The position numbers and the translations under genes were made by a program. The notes beneath the pieces are model-generated. The model saw only the letters and a program-made list of their open reading frames with translations, did not search any database and had not been told where the DNA came from. A DNA stretch of 26,475 nucleotides, from contig WRGM01000169.1 of NCBI GenBank assembly GCA_009787175.1, forward strand, positions 1 to 26,475. The letters are read 5' to 3'. Of the stretch, positions 15,852 to 23,234 are shown piece after piece; the first letter of the stretch is position 1, and each line of letters starts with the position of its first letter. This DNA comes from Candidatus Bathycorpusculum fermentans (GTDB lineage: Archaea; Thermoproteota; Bathyarchaeia; Bathyarchaeales; Bathycorpusculaceae).

Positions 15852-16091
15852 CTACAGAATTATTTGTCCAGTGATAATTTTTTCGTTGATGTTGGTTATC
15901 TTTATTTTTACGTATTCACGTGGTTTAGCTTTAGGTACAAGTATGCTATAGCCGCGGAGGATTAATCGTCCATCGCCATTTGGGGCTAGATCAATTATAG
16001 TTACATCTATTTCTTGACCTAGTTCTACAGGACAAGGTTTCTCTTCATATTTAATTTTAAATTTTCCACCACGAACTCTACGATGAACCAC
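15852..16091 (-). CDS. TRAM domain protein
   Basis: A 79-residue stand-alone TRAM domain, an OB-like RNA-binding fold also found attached to tRNA-modifying enzymes. The conserved core is VELGQEIDVTIIDLAPNGDG (residues 22-41) and GYSILVPKAKPREYVKIKI. Archaeal single-domain TRAM proteins are thought to bind RNA, with a chaperone-like role shown in some species. The start is GTG, with GAGGTAATATAG upstream. It begins two nt after the stop of the Cys-rich gene, so they are almost certainly co-transcribed. Confidence 0.85.
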   Translation of the reverse strand: MVHRRVRGGKFKIKYEEKPCPVELGQEIDVTIIDLAPNGDGRLILRGYSILVPKAKPREYVKIKITNINEKIITGQIIL

Positions 16092-16093
16092 CG

Positions 16094-16570
16094 CTATATT
16101 ACCTCTTCCTTGTTTGTTACATCCGCGTTAAATTCAAGTTTACCACATTTAGGACATAAGAGAACAGTAACAGGCAACGCTTTATCGCATACCAACATGT
16201 TAGAAGATGAGCCTCTCCAGTGATCTATGATAAACCGAGTTTTAGTCCATGCCATGTCGATATTGCAGGCGAAACAAAAAGCAACTGGAACATTTTCAAG
16301 TGGTGAAGTGTTATCTTTGAGTTTGTTGGGCATGTTAGTGTATGTATTTTCAGGTACATATTGTGGCTTAGTGGGTTTTTCAGTTTGTCCTAGATATTTA
16401 CAGCTTGTAGCGCATTGTGATCTAAATACGCAGAGATAACAGCAACTGGCAATATTTTGGCTGTTTTCGCAGTTTATCTGTCGCAGAGTTTTCGCTTTAG
16501 GGTCATTAGTAATGAGAGCGCACAGTTTATCATTACTTAAGTATTCACAACTGTTAGCTAAATCTGACAA
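16094..16570 (-). CDS. Cys-rich metal-binding protein of unknown function
   Basis: A 158-residue protein. The first 60 residues hold about ten Cys (including CEYL, CENS, CCYLCVF, CATSCKYL), then a low-complexity Pro/Thr/Asn linker. The C-terminal part has FCFACNIDMAW, a His/Trp segment DHWRG and LVCDK...LLCPKCGKLEF, which looks like a zinc ribbon. I do not recognise a family with a known function; the N-terminus could bind zinc or an iron-sulfur cluster. TTG start with AGGT upstream. It is followed directly by the TRAM gene, suggesting an RNA-related role. Confidence 0.7.
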   Translation of the reverse strand: MSDLANSCEYLSNDKLCALITNDPKAKTLRQINCENSQNIASCCYLCVFRSQCATSCKYLGQTEKPTKPQYVPENTYTNMPNKLKDNTSPLENVPVAFCFACNIDMAWTKTRFIIDHWRGSSSNMLVCDKALPVTVLLCPKCGKLEFNADVTNKEEVI

Positions 16571-16673
16571 GTCATTAACCTTTTCAAGTAATTAATGTTT
16601 AACCCTAAGTGTGTTTTGGTAATAAAAAATAAACTCGTTAAAAGAAAAGAGTTAGAAGTTATCTAACTGCCTA

Positions 16674-16955
16674 TTAGTAGTCTCTGCTTGTTCTGCGGAT
16701 TTGGAAAGTTTGAACTTGGCTTACGCCTTTGATTTTTCCTAGTTCAACTTCAAAGTCGTCAACAACGCCTGAAACGTCTTCTGGGAAGCGTATTTGAACA
16801 AGTAATGCGACTAATCCGAAAGCAACTGGTTCTTCGCCCCATCCATCAATTTTAGAGGTTTCGGGGAGAATTTTTATTATTTCAGTTTTTAGGGGTTCAA
16901 AATCTTTTACGATATCTTCGGGGAAGACTTTGTATGTTACGAGTATAGCACCCAT
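16674..16955 (-). CDS. elongation factor 1-beta (aEF-1beta)
   Basis: A 93-residue archaeal EF-1beta, the guanine nucleotide exchange factor for EF-1alpha. It has the family start GAILVTYKVFPEDI, PVAFGLVALLVQIRFPED in the middle and SQVQTFQIRRTSR at the end. The length is that of the archaeal single-domain form. ATG start, 19 nt downstream of the zinc-ribbon gene, a conserved pairing in archaea. A T-rich tract follows the stop. Confidence 0.92.
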   Translation of the reverse strand: MGAILVTYKVFPEDIVKDFEPLKTEIIKILPETSKIDGWGEEPVAFGLVALLVQIRFPEDVSGVVDDFEVELGKIKGVSQVQTFQIRRTSRDY

Positions 16956-16974
16956 GAGTTTTCACCTATAGTTG

Positions 16975-17160
16975 TTATGGTCCTTGGAAAGCGCATTTTG
17001 GACATTTATATAGTCGTCCGAATTTGCGGCATTTTCCGTCACGTTTGATTTGCATATCACCGCAGTTTGGACATTGAAACTTTGTTGACTCTGATCCTGG
17101 CGCAATTGGTTTACCGCAACTTGTGCAGGTTACCAAGGATAAAGCATTTCTTTCTGCCAT
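16975..17160 (-). CDS. small zinc-ribbon protein (HVO_2753-like)
   Basis: A 61-residue protein with four cysteine knuckles: CTSCGK, CPNCGD, Cys in GKCRKFG and YKCPKCAFQGP at the C-terminus. This is the compact two-zinc protein family found next to EF-1beta across archaea; the Haloferax member HVO_2753 has a solved two-zinc structure and affects swarming and biofilm formation. It likely contacts RNA or a protein of the translation machinery. ATG start. Confidence 0.85.
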   Translation of the reverse strand: MAERNALSLVTCTSCGKPIAPGSESTKFQCPNCGDMQIKRDGKCRKFGRLYKCPKCAFQGP

Positions 17161-17389
17161 AAATTATACCTTCTGTCGATGTTAATGTAAGGGTTACTTA
17201 TAACTGCTATGCTTAAAACAACATGTTTCTAATTTCTAATTAGAGCCATAAATGAGAAGAGGCTTGTGTACTTTTTAGTTAAATGACTTTTGCTGAAATA
17301 TTTTTCGGAAATTAACTAGTTGATTATAAAGAGCTAGGAGTGAAAAAATTTATTATGTAACATAGTACTTATTTTTAAGTGGTGTTCAT

Positions 17390-18424
17390 TTGGGTGTAAA
17401 CTTTAAAGACATAATACCAAAAAGTCCTATAAAGCTTGAAGATTTGAATGGTAAAATAATTGCCATAGATGCCTATAATGCTATTTATCAATTTTTAAGC
17501 ATTATCCGTCAGCCAGATGGTACACCGCTTAAAGATAGTACAGGAAAAATTACAAGTCATCTAAGCGGTCTTTTCTATCGTACTAGTAATCTTGTCGAAA
17601 TGGGGTTAAAACCGGTCTACATTTTTGACGGGAAATCTCCAGCGCTTAAAGCTGAAGAGATTGAACGCCGTAGACAGGCTAAAGTACATGCTATTGCTGA
17701 ATATGAAAAAGCCGCTGCAGCGGGAGATATAGCTAAAATGCGTACATACGCTCAGGCCTCCACAACTATGAAAGATTACATGTTAGATGATAGTATAAAA
17801 CTAATAGAGTTAATGGGACTCCCATGGGTTCAAGCGCCTAGTGAAGGCGAGGCTCAAGCCGCATATATGACTAGGAAAGGCAACTCAGACTATTGCGCAA
17901 GTCAAGACTATGACAGTTTGCTCTTTGGAGCACCTAAACTGTTACGAAATGTTACGATTTCAGGCAGACGTAAAGTGCCAGGCAAAAATATGTACATAGA
18001 TATTACCCCTGAAGTCGCAGAGTTATCTAAAATCTTGAGCTTTTGCAAATTAAGTCATGAGCAACTAGTTGATGTAGGGATTTTAATTGGCACAGACTTT
18101 AATCCTGATGGTATTAAAGGAATAGGATCTAAAACGGCACTTAAACTAATAAAAGAATATGGCACAATAGAAAAAGCAGTTTTACACATTAAAGATGCGA
18201 AATTTACAGTTGATCCTGTAGAAATTAAAAACATTTTTCTACAACCAAAGGTTTCGGATGACTATAAGATGGAGTGGAAAGAACCAGATCAGCAGGGTAT
18301 TGTAGATTTTCTCTGTGGAGAGAAGGAATTTTCAGAAGAACGCATACAGAAAGCTCTTGAACGTATGAATATAGGGAATAAAAAACAGAAGAGTAAAACA
18401 TCATTAGAAAAGTGGTTCACATAA
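17390..18424 (+). CDS. fen: flap endonuclease 1
   Basis: A 344-residue structure-specific nuclease that removes 5' flaps during Okazaki fragment maturation and repair. MGVNFKDIIP is the canonical N-terminus and fixes the TTG start; GGTG lies 5 nt upstream. Visible motifs are IDAYNAIYQF, FDGK, EGEAQAAY, ASQDYDSLLFG and GTDFNPDGIKGIGSK (helix-two-turn-helix). The C-terminal KTSLEKWF is a PCNA-interacting PIP box. It is divergent from the zinc-ribbon gene and is followed by DUF371 after 4 nt. Confidence 0.97.
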   Translation: MGVNFKDIIPKSPIKLEDLNGKIIAIDAYNAIYQFLSIIRQPDGTPLKDSTGKITSHLSGLFYRTSNLVEMGLKPVYIFDGKSPALKAEEIERRRQAKVHAIAEYEKAAAAGDIAKMRTYAQASTTMKDYMLDDSIKLIELMGLPWVQAPSEGEAQAAYMTRKGNSDYCASQDYDSLLFGAPKLLRNVTISGRRKVPGKNMYIDITPEVAELSKILSFCKLSHEQLVDVGILIGTDFNPDGIKGIGSKTALKLIKEYGTIEKAVLHIKDAKFTVDPVEIKNIFLQPKVSDDYKMEWKEPDQQGIVDFLCGEKEFSEERIQKALERMNIGNKKQKSKTSLEKWFT

Positions 18425-18428
18425 ACAT

Positions 18429-18902
18429 GTGTTTACAAGTAGAAAAGCAGATTTTATTGAGGTTTATGAGAAAGTGACAAAGCAGTTTGTAGAGCAAATT
18501 TTAGCTTTTGGGCATGAAAATGTTTTAGCTACTCATCCAACTACACTAATGATTACCAAAGATAGAGAGTTGTCAAAGCAGGGTGACTGTATTATAGCTG
18601 TTGGGGCTAACAAGGCGGTTTCGGATTTAAATTCAGAGTTTAAACAAAAACTGCGTAATTGTAACACTAAAATAGATATATTAATTGAAGTTGACGGCAT
18701 AATTGAGAAAGTAACTGCACATGGTTCAGCTGATCTTGACCTTAGTAACAATACAGATATAGTTGTCAGGAAGAGTGTTTTTGCATCTGATCGCACTTTG
18801 GCATTAAAAGCAGATAAAGCAGCAGTAGATTTACCTCGAATGCTTACAGAAAAACTTAGAAATTCAAAACAGCACGTAAAAATAACACTCATCTTATCTT
18901 AA
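18429..18902 (+). CDS. DUF371 family protein
   Basis: A 157-residue member of DUF371, a conserved archaeal family of unknown function. Features are FGHENVLATHPTTLMITKD (28-46), LSKQGDCIIAVGANKAV (49-65) and the closing SDRTLALKADKAAVDLPR. The start is GTG, four nt after FEN1, so translation is probably coupled. An ATG two bases upstream is out of frame. Confidence 0.85.
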   Translation: MFTSRKADFIEVYEKVTKQFVEQILAFGHENVLATHPTTLMITKDRELSKQGDCIIAVGANKAVSDLNSEFKQKLRNCNTKIDILIEVDGIIEKVTAHGSADLDLSNNTDIVVRKSVFASDRTLALKADKAAVDLPRMLTEKLRNSKQHVKITLILS

Positions 18903-18953
18903 ACAATGTTAGCAACATCCACGCTTTGACATAAATTGTCGCAGTCATGGTGA

Positions 18954-20021
18954 TTAATGGATTTGAGCATCTATAACGACTTGTTGTTCATATGGAGCTG
19001 TTTCTCTGACACGTCTAATGCAATGGAAAGTGGTTATTTTTCTGCCTTGTTGCTCAACTAGACGGGTAAAGCGTGTTTTTAAATCGTCAATGGTGTCAGG
19101 TTTACGGGTAAATCCGTAAAAGTGTATAATTCCTCCTGATGACTTTAAGGTTTGGCAGGCAGTGTCAACAAAATCTATGGCGATTTCAGGTAGGTTCATA
19201 ATTACTCTGTCAGCAATTCCACATAGTTTATCATTAACTAATTCTCTGGCGTCACCTATTAAGGGGTGGACTTGGTTTTCAACTTTGTTTACTTTAACGT
19301 TTATTTTTAGTAGTTCAACTGCGTCTGGGTTTATGTCTATGGCGTGTACTTGTGTTTTAGGGTGTAATTTACCTATAGGTATTGCAAATGGTCCTACGCC
19401 AGCGAAGAGGTCGGCTACGATTTCTTCTGGGTTTACAAGTGTTGCTACTCTATGGTGTTCTTGTGATAGTCGTGGTGAAAAGTATGCTTTAGCTAAGTCG
19501 ATATGGTATTGGCAGTTGTATTCGTTGTAGATGGTTTTTGTTCTGTTTTCGCCGGCGATATAGGTTAGGTCGCGTATGCGGTATATGCCGCTGATTGCGC
19601 CGGCTTTTGCGTGGACGCTTTTTATGTTTTTATGAGCTTTTAGGATGGCGTATCCGATTATGTCGTTGTAAGTGTTTAGTTCCGGTGGAATTTCGACAAC
19701 TGCTATATCGCCAATTATGTCAAATGAGTGAGGAATACTAGAATGTAGGTTAGGGGGTAATTGTTTTTTAAGAGCTTCAGTTAATGTTTCCTCAGTGGGA
19801 CGTTTTTCAGTGAAATCTTTAGTATCCATGGTTATATCTGGTGTTATGTCTTTTAATTGGGATATTTCATTTTCATTTGGTGCTCTTAAAAGTGGGATAT
19901 AAAGGTGATAAAGTTGGTTTGTAATGTAGAGGTTTTTGTTGACTATTTCAAGTTTGTGAGCTAATGTGATTATTTTTTCGCCTAAATTTTTAGGTACTTT
20001 GAGGTAGATACTGTTTAGCAT
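18954..20021 (-). CDS. tRNA (guanine37-N1)-methyltransferase Trm5
   Basis: A class I SAM-dependent methyltransferase that makes m1G37 in tRNA and, in archaea, prepares the wyosine pathway. The N-terminal D1-like segment is followed by YFSPRLSQEHHRVA (about 195-208), the SAM motif VADLFAGVGPFAIPIGK, HAIDINPDAVELLK and NLPEIAIDFV, the usual NLP motif. Length (355-358) is normal. The first ATG is 20021; a TTG nine bases upstream overlaps the RtcA stop as TTGA. Either way the genes are coupled. Confidence 0.9.
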   Translation of the reverse strand: MLNSIYLKVPKNLGEKIITLAHKLEIVNKNLYITNQLYHLYIPLLRAPNENEISQLKDITPDITMDTKDFTEKRPTEETLTEALKKQLPPNLHSSIPHSFDIIGDIAVVEIPPELNTYNDIIGYAILKAHKNIKSVHAKAGAISGIYRIRDLTYIAGENRTKTIYNEYNCQYHIDLAKAYFSPRLSQEHHRVATLVNPEEIVADLFAGVGPFAIPIGKLHPKTQVHAIDINPDAVELLKINVKVNKVENQVHPLIGDARELVNDKLCGIADRVIMNLPEIAIDFVDTACQTLKSSGGIIHFYGFTRKPDTIDDLKTRFTRLVEQQGRKITTFHCIRRVRETAPYEQQVVIDAQIH

Positions 20022-20026
20022 TGTAG

Positions 20027-21073
20027 TCAACAGGTTTTTTCTATTCTATACAATAGGTTATTTACTTTTTCAATATTAAACTTTGAGTTTAACATAGTTT
20101 CCATAAGCCAAATATTAGCTTCAACATGCTCTGAAACGTGGCGGGTGTAAAAAAATGAGTTACCTTCAGCTAAGGCTATATAGGGTATTAGCATGTCAGC
20201 TAAAAACGTGTCAACTGTAGACTGACTTTCTAATTCATTAATCAGCCTTTCGGCGGCGTCTTTTCCAACAGACTCGCTTGTTTTACCGAGTTTTCCAAGG
20301 GCATCTGCACCCAGAAGAACACCTGTGTCTGTTTTAGCCCACATTGTGATGGAGCTGCCTTTCTGGTAAGAATTTGACAGGTCATCTAAAACGCGAATTT
20401 GCGCCTGACGAGCAATGCGGTGCATATTTAGAGTTTGCATTGCAGCATCTGCTTGTCGTTTAGCGACTTGTCTGTCAGCTAAGAAAGTGCAAACAGAAAC
20501 ACCGTTAACACTTTCAAGGTTACCAAAACTTTCAAGTTGAACATGATGAAGCATAGAAGCCGGCTCTACAGTTAATGTTGCTTCACCCATACCTTTAGGG
20601 TAGTAACCATATTTTTGCACCGATATCTCTGCCTTGACGCCCATTTTAAACAGTGTTGGAAGCAGTACAAACTTAAGATAATTAATTGTTGGAGCATACA
20701 TAGTATCTGTTCCGCCCTTAGCTACATGTAACGTTACAGGGTTTTTAGCGTATACACAAATAGGAAGAACAGCCATGAAAAGCATAGGTATACTACCAGC
20801 CGTTTCAATTACAGCCTCAACAGGTCCACCTACAATCTGTTTAGGTGTAAACCATAGCTCCTCAGAACCAAGCAATGCACCCTCAACTGTAGCATTACAA
20901 AGCTTTGCCGCTGTCAAAACAGACTCAAGATGCTGTCTTTTCAACCCCGGCTGCGGTCTCTGCTTTCGAATGTTAACTATATGTAAGGGTTGTTGTGTAA
21001 TAACTGAGAGGGCTATAGCTAATCGTAATATGGTGCCGCTTCCACTTTTTTGGTTACCATCAATTTCGAACAT
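20027..21073 (-). CDS. rtcA: RNA 3'-terminal phosphate cyclase
   Basis: Converts a 3'-phosphate at RNA ends to a 2',3'-cyclic phosphate with ATP. The family fold is clear from FEIDGN, ILRLAIALSVIT, QRPQPGLKRQHLESV, GGTDTMYAP, the GADALGKLGKTSE segment and the C-terminal HVSEHVEANIWL with the expected catalytic His. The N-terminal loop usually reading GEGGGQ is KSGSGT here. Length (348) is typical. ATG start. It overlaps the Trm5 gene downstream. Confidence 0.88.
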   Translation of the reverse strand: MFEIDGNQKSGSGTILRLAIALSVITQQPLHIVNIRKQRPQPGLKRQHLESVLTAAKLCNATVEGALLGSEELWFTPKQIVGGPVEAVIETAGSIPMLFMAVLPICVYAKNPVTLHVAKGGTDTMYAPTINYLKFVLLPTLFKMGVKAEISVQKYGYYPKGMGEATLTVEPASMLHHVQLESFGNLESVNGVSVCTFLADRQVAKRQADAAMQTLNMHRIARQAQIRVLDDLSNSYQKGSSITMWAKTDTGVLLGADALGKLGKTSESVGKDAAERLINELESQSTVDTFLADMLIPYIALAEGNSFFYTRHVSEHVEANIWLMETMLNSKFNIEKVNNLLYRIEKTC

Positions 21074-21144
21074 AAGTTAACTCACATATCAATTGCAAAG
21101 AATTTAATAACTCTTAGAAGTATTTTAGAGTTTGAGGAAATTAT

Positions 21145-21624
21145 ATGAGCAGTGATAAAGAGAAGCTTAGCCAATTATCATCAAGAGTTGATGAACTCAT
21201 AATTACCATAAATAAAGTTACAGAAGAATTACGATCAATTTCAGCCTCTATAAAACTGCTCTCCGTAGCACAAAACCAACCACAAACAACAACTCCCACT
21301 CCCGTTGCAGCTAACACTGTAACATCGCCACTAAAAGCAACATATGCATCATCATCGCTAGCAGAGACGAATTCAATAATTACTTCGCAAGCTGAAACGA
21401 AACTGCGTTCACTTGATGATGTTCGTATGTCTTTTCCTGAAGATCTTGAAGCGAAACTAATTTTTGAAGATAAAGAGGACTACATAACAGTTAAGCCTAA
21501 ACAGTTTCTTGGCAGCGACAATTTTGCTAAAATTGCCTCAACAATCCGCGGAATGGGTGGAGAATATATAAGTGCAGGAAAAGATAGCCACTTCCGAGTT
21601 CCAAAAAAGAAGCCAGTGAGCTAG
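21145..21624 (+). CDS. coiled-coil protein with a conserved-looking C-terminal domain
   Basis: A 159-residue protein. Residues 1-42 form a coiled coil (KLSQLSSRVDELIITINKV), a Thr/Pro/Ala/Ser-rich linker runs to about 90, and a compact domain covers about 91-155 with VKPKQFLGSDNFAKIAS, a GMGGEYISAG turn and KDSHFRVPKK. The GGEYIS...SHFRVP pattern looks like a small beta-rich nucleic-acid-binding fold, but that is a guess. No known family is assigned. The ATG has GAGG 8 nt upstream. Its stop shares a CTAG palindrome with the convergent acylphosphatase stop. Confidence 0.7.
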   Translation: MSSDKEKLSQLSSRVDELIITINKVTEELRSISASIKLLSVAQNQPQTTTPTPVAANTVTSPLKATYASSSLAETNSIITSQAETKLRSLDDVRMSFPEDLEAKLIFEDKEDYITVKPKQFLGSDNFAKIASTIRGMGGEYISAGKDSHFRVPKKKPVS

Positions 21625-21896
21625 ATTATTTTAAAGTCTGAAAAATCATCCGTGCAAGTTTCGAAGAACACTTCTACATGTTCAACTTTAGCAAATGAAG
21701 GTCCCTGACGGCAGTAATCTATAACTTCTTTAACTGATGCTTCTTCACCTTCAAAAACGGCTTCAACACGCCCATCAGACAAATTACGGACCCAGCCACA
21801 GACATCACGACTTTGAGCTTGTCGTTTAGTGTTCTGTCTAAAAAAGACACTTTGAACAGTCCCAGTTACGTAAATATGCGCTCTTACTTTTGGCAT
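21621..21896 (-). CDS. acyP: acylphosphatase
   Basis: A 91-residue acylphosphatase that hydrolyses acyl phosphates such as acetyl phosphate. It contains the signature VTGTVQSVFFRQNTKRQA with the phosphate-binding Arg, and GWVRNLSDGRVEAVFEG with the catalytic Asn. Length and ferredoxin-like fold pattern match the family. ATG start. Its last 4 nt overlap the convergent coiled-coil gene. Confidence 0.93.
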   Translation of the reverse strand: MPKVRAHIYVTGTVQSVFFRQNTKRQAQSRDVCGWVRNLSDGRVEAVFEGEEASVKEVIDYCRQGPSFAKVEHVEVFFETCTDDFSDFKII

Positions 21897-22047
21897 AAAT
21901 GTTTACCATTTTTTTCCAGTTATTTTAATACATTTGCTGAAGTGTTATTATTTTTTCCAATAAAAATAGACAGGCAGGGTGTGAGATATTTTAATCTGTT
22001 TTTCGTTTCACCCTTGTCAGTATACATTTTGGTAAATGTTGAGAGTG

Positions 22048-22371
22048 TTAGAGTTTTTTGAATCGGATTACTTGATTGTCTAGCACTACTTCATAGATTT
22101 GATTTACGTCAAAGTTTATTCCTAAATTGTCATATTCTTGTTCAGTTAGGAATAAGATAAATTTTGGTGTAGCTAATTGTTGTTGTTGTGGTAGAAATGG
22201 CATTTGTTGTTGAAGAGCTTGCATGATATCTTGTGCCATTTTTGCTTCGTCAGTTTGTGGTCTTAGCACATATGGATTTACTTCTCGTTCTTCTAGAAGC
22301 TCAAGTCTTTTCCCCAGATTCCCGTCAATATCACGGGTTGATTCAATTTTATTAACTCTTACGCGAAACAT
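22048..22371 (-). CDS. arcadin-1-like small protein
   Basis: A 107-residue protein: FRVRVNKIESTRDIDGNLGKR (2-22), ELLEEREVNPYVLRP, a Gln-rich turn near 68-82 and a C-terminal IYEVVLDNQVIRFKK, with FLTEQEYDNLGINFDVNQ before it. The pattern resembles my recollection of arcadin-1, first found beside crenactin in Crenarchaeota. No actin homologue or other arcadin lies next to it, so the name is tentative. ATG start. Confidence 0.5.
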   Translation of the reverse strand: MFRVRVNKIESTRDIDGNLGKRLELLEEREVNPYVLRPQTDEAKMAQDIMQALQQQMPFLPQQQQLATPKFILFLTEQEYDNLGINFDVNQIYEVVLDNQVIRFKKL

Positions 22372-22457
22372 AAGCTTTCACTATTGAAGACATCTTAGGA
22401 GCTTAAATTTAATGTTTCTTACAAAAATTATGCATAACAACAACAATGTATGAAAAA

Positions 22458-23234
22458 TTAAAAGTTTAAGCGTCTCCATAATGCAAGAACTTGTCTAGCC
22501 ATATCAAAGGAGTCACTGAAAAGTTTAACTTTGGTTTCTCGTGTACCTCTCCATTCAACAGGGATTTCTTTAATCTTGTAGCCTTTACGTTGAGCACGAA
22601 TTATAATTTCAGTATCCCAGAACCAATGATTAGCTTCAACTTCATCAAGCAACGGCAGTACTGTTTCACGTTGAAACGCTTTAAACCCACATTGATGATC
22701 TTTAATGTTAGATCTAAGAAAGAAGCGTACCATAGAATTGTAAACTTTGGATGCTATATTGCGTGTGAATGTACGTTTAGCCTTACTTTGGGAAAGCCTT
22801 CTCGAACCAGTTGCTAACTGGTAGTCTTCTATAGTGACTGCGTCAATTAGTTGATTTAAATATTTAATATCAGTTGCCAAGTCTACGTCCATGTAAATTA
22901 AAATGTTACCATTTGATTGTTTAAAAGAGTTTTTTAAGGCTCTTCCGCGACCAAGTCGTTTTTCGCCATGTATATGTCGAATGTTTGGAAAGTTTTCAGA
23001 TAGTTCAGCAGCTTTTTTATCTGTACCATCTGTACTGCCATCTTCAGCTAGAATTATCTCGTATGTACAACCATATGTTTTTAGTTCTCTACTTATAGTA
23101 TCCACAGTTTGATCTATGATATCTGCTTCATTTATAGCTGGAAGTACAACTGTAACATCTACTTGCATCTGTTTATTGTTGATGCTATTGTTGCTTGTAT
23201 TTTGTGTTTCTAGAACACCCATTGGTTGAACCAT
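22458..23234 (-). CDS. family 2 glycosyltransferase (dolichyl-phosphate sugar synthase type)
   Basis: A 258-residue GT2 (GT-A fold) enzyme that moves a sugar from a nucleotide donor to a polyprenyl phosphate. Motifs are VVLPAINEADII, LAEDGSTDGT, RLGRGRALKNSF, the MDVDLA metal site and CGFKAFQRE. No membrane helix is visible. Such enzymes make dolichyl-phosphate mannose or glucose used by GT-C transferases like the neighbour upstream. The ATG at 23234 overlaps the 3' end of the GT-C fusion by 25 nt; an ATG at 23222 also fits. The overlap implies coupled translation. Confidence 0.85.
   Translation of the reverse strand: MVQPMGVLETQNTSNNSINNKQMQVDVTVVLPAINEADIIDQTVDTISRELKTYGCTYEIILAEDGSTDGTDKKAAELSENFPNIRHIHGEKRLGRGRALKNSFKQSNGNILIYMDVDLATDIKYLNQLIDAVTIEDYQLATGSRRLSQSKAKRTFTRNIASKVYNSMVRFFLRSNIKDHQCGFKAFQRETVLPLLDEVEANHWFWDTEIIIRAQRKGYKIKEIPVEWRGTRETKVKLFSDSFDMARQVLALWRRLNF

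Noticed and set aside
17372..17379. TTTTTAAG ahead of FEN1, matching the boxes at 3298 and 4000
   Set aside because: It is only about 11 nt from the TTG start, too close for a TATA box of a gene with a Shine-Dalgarno sequence.
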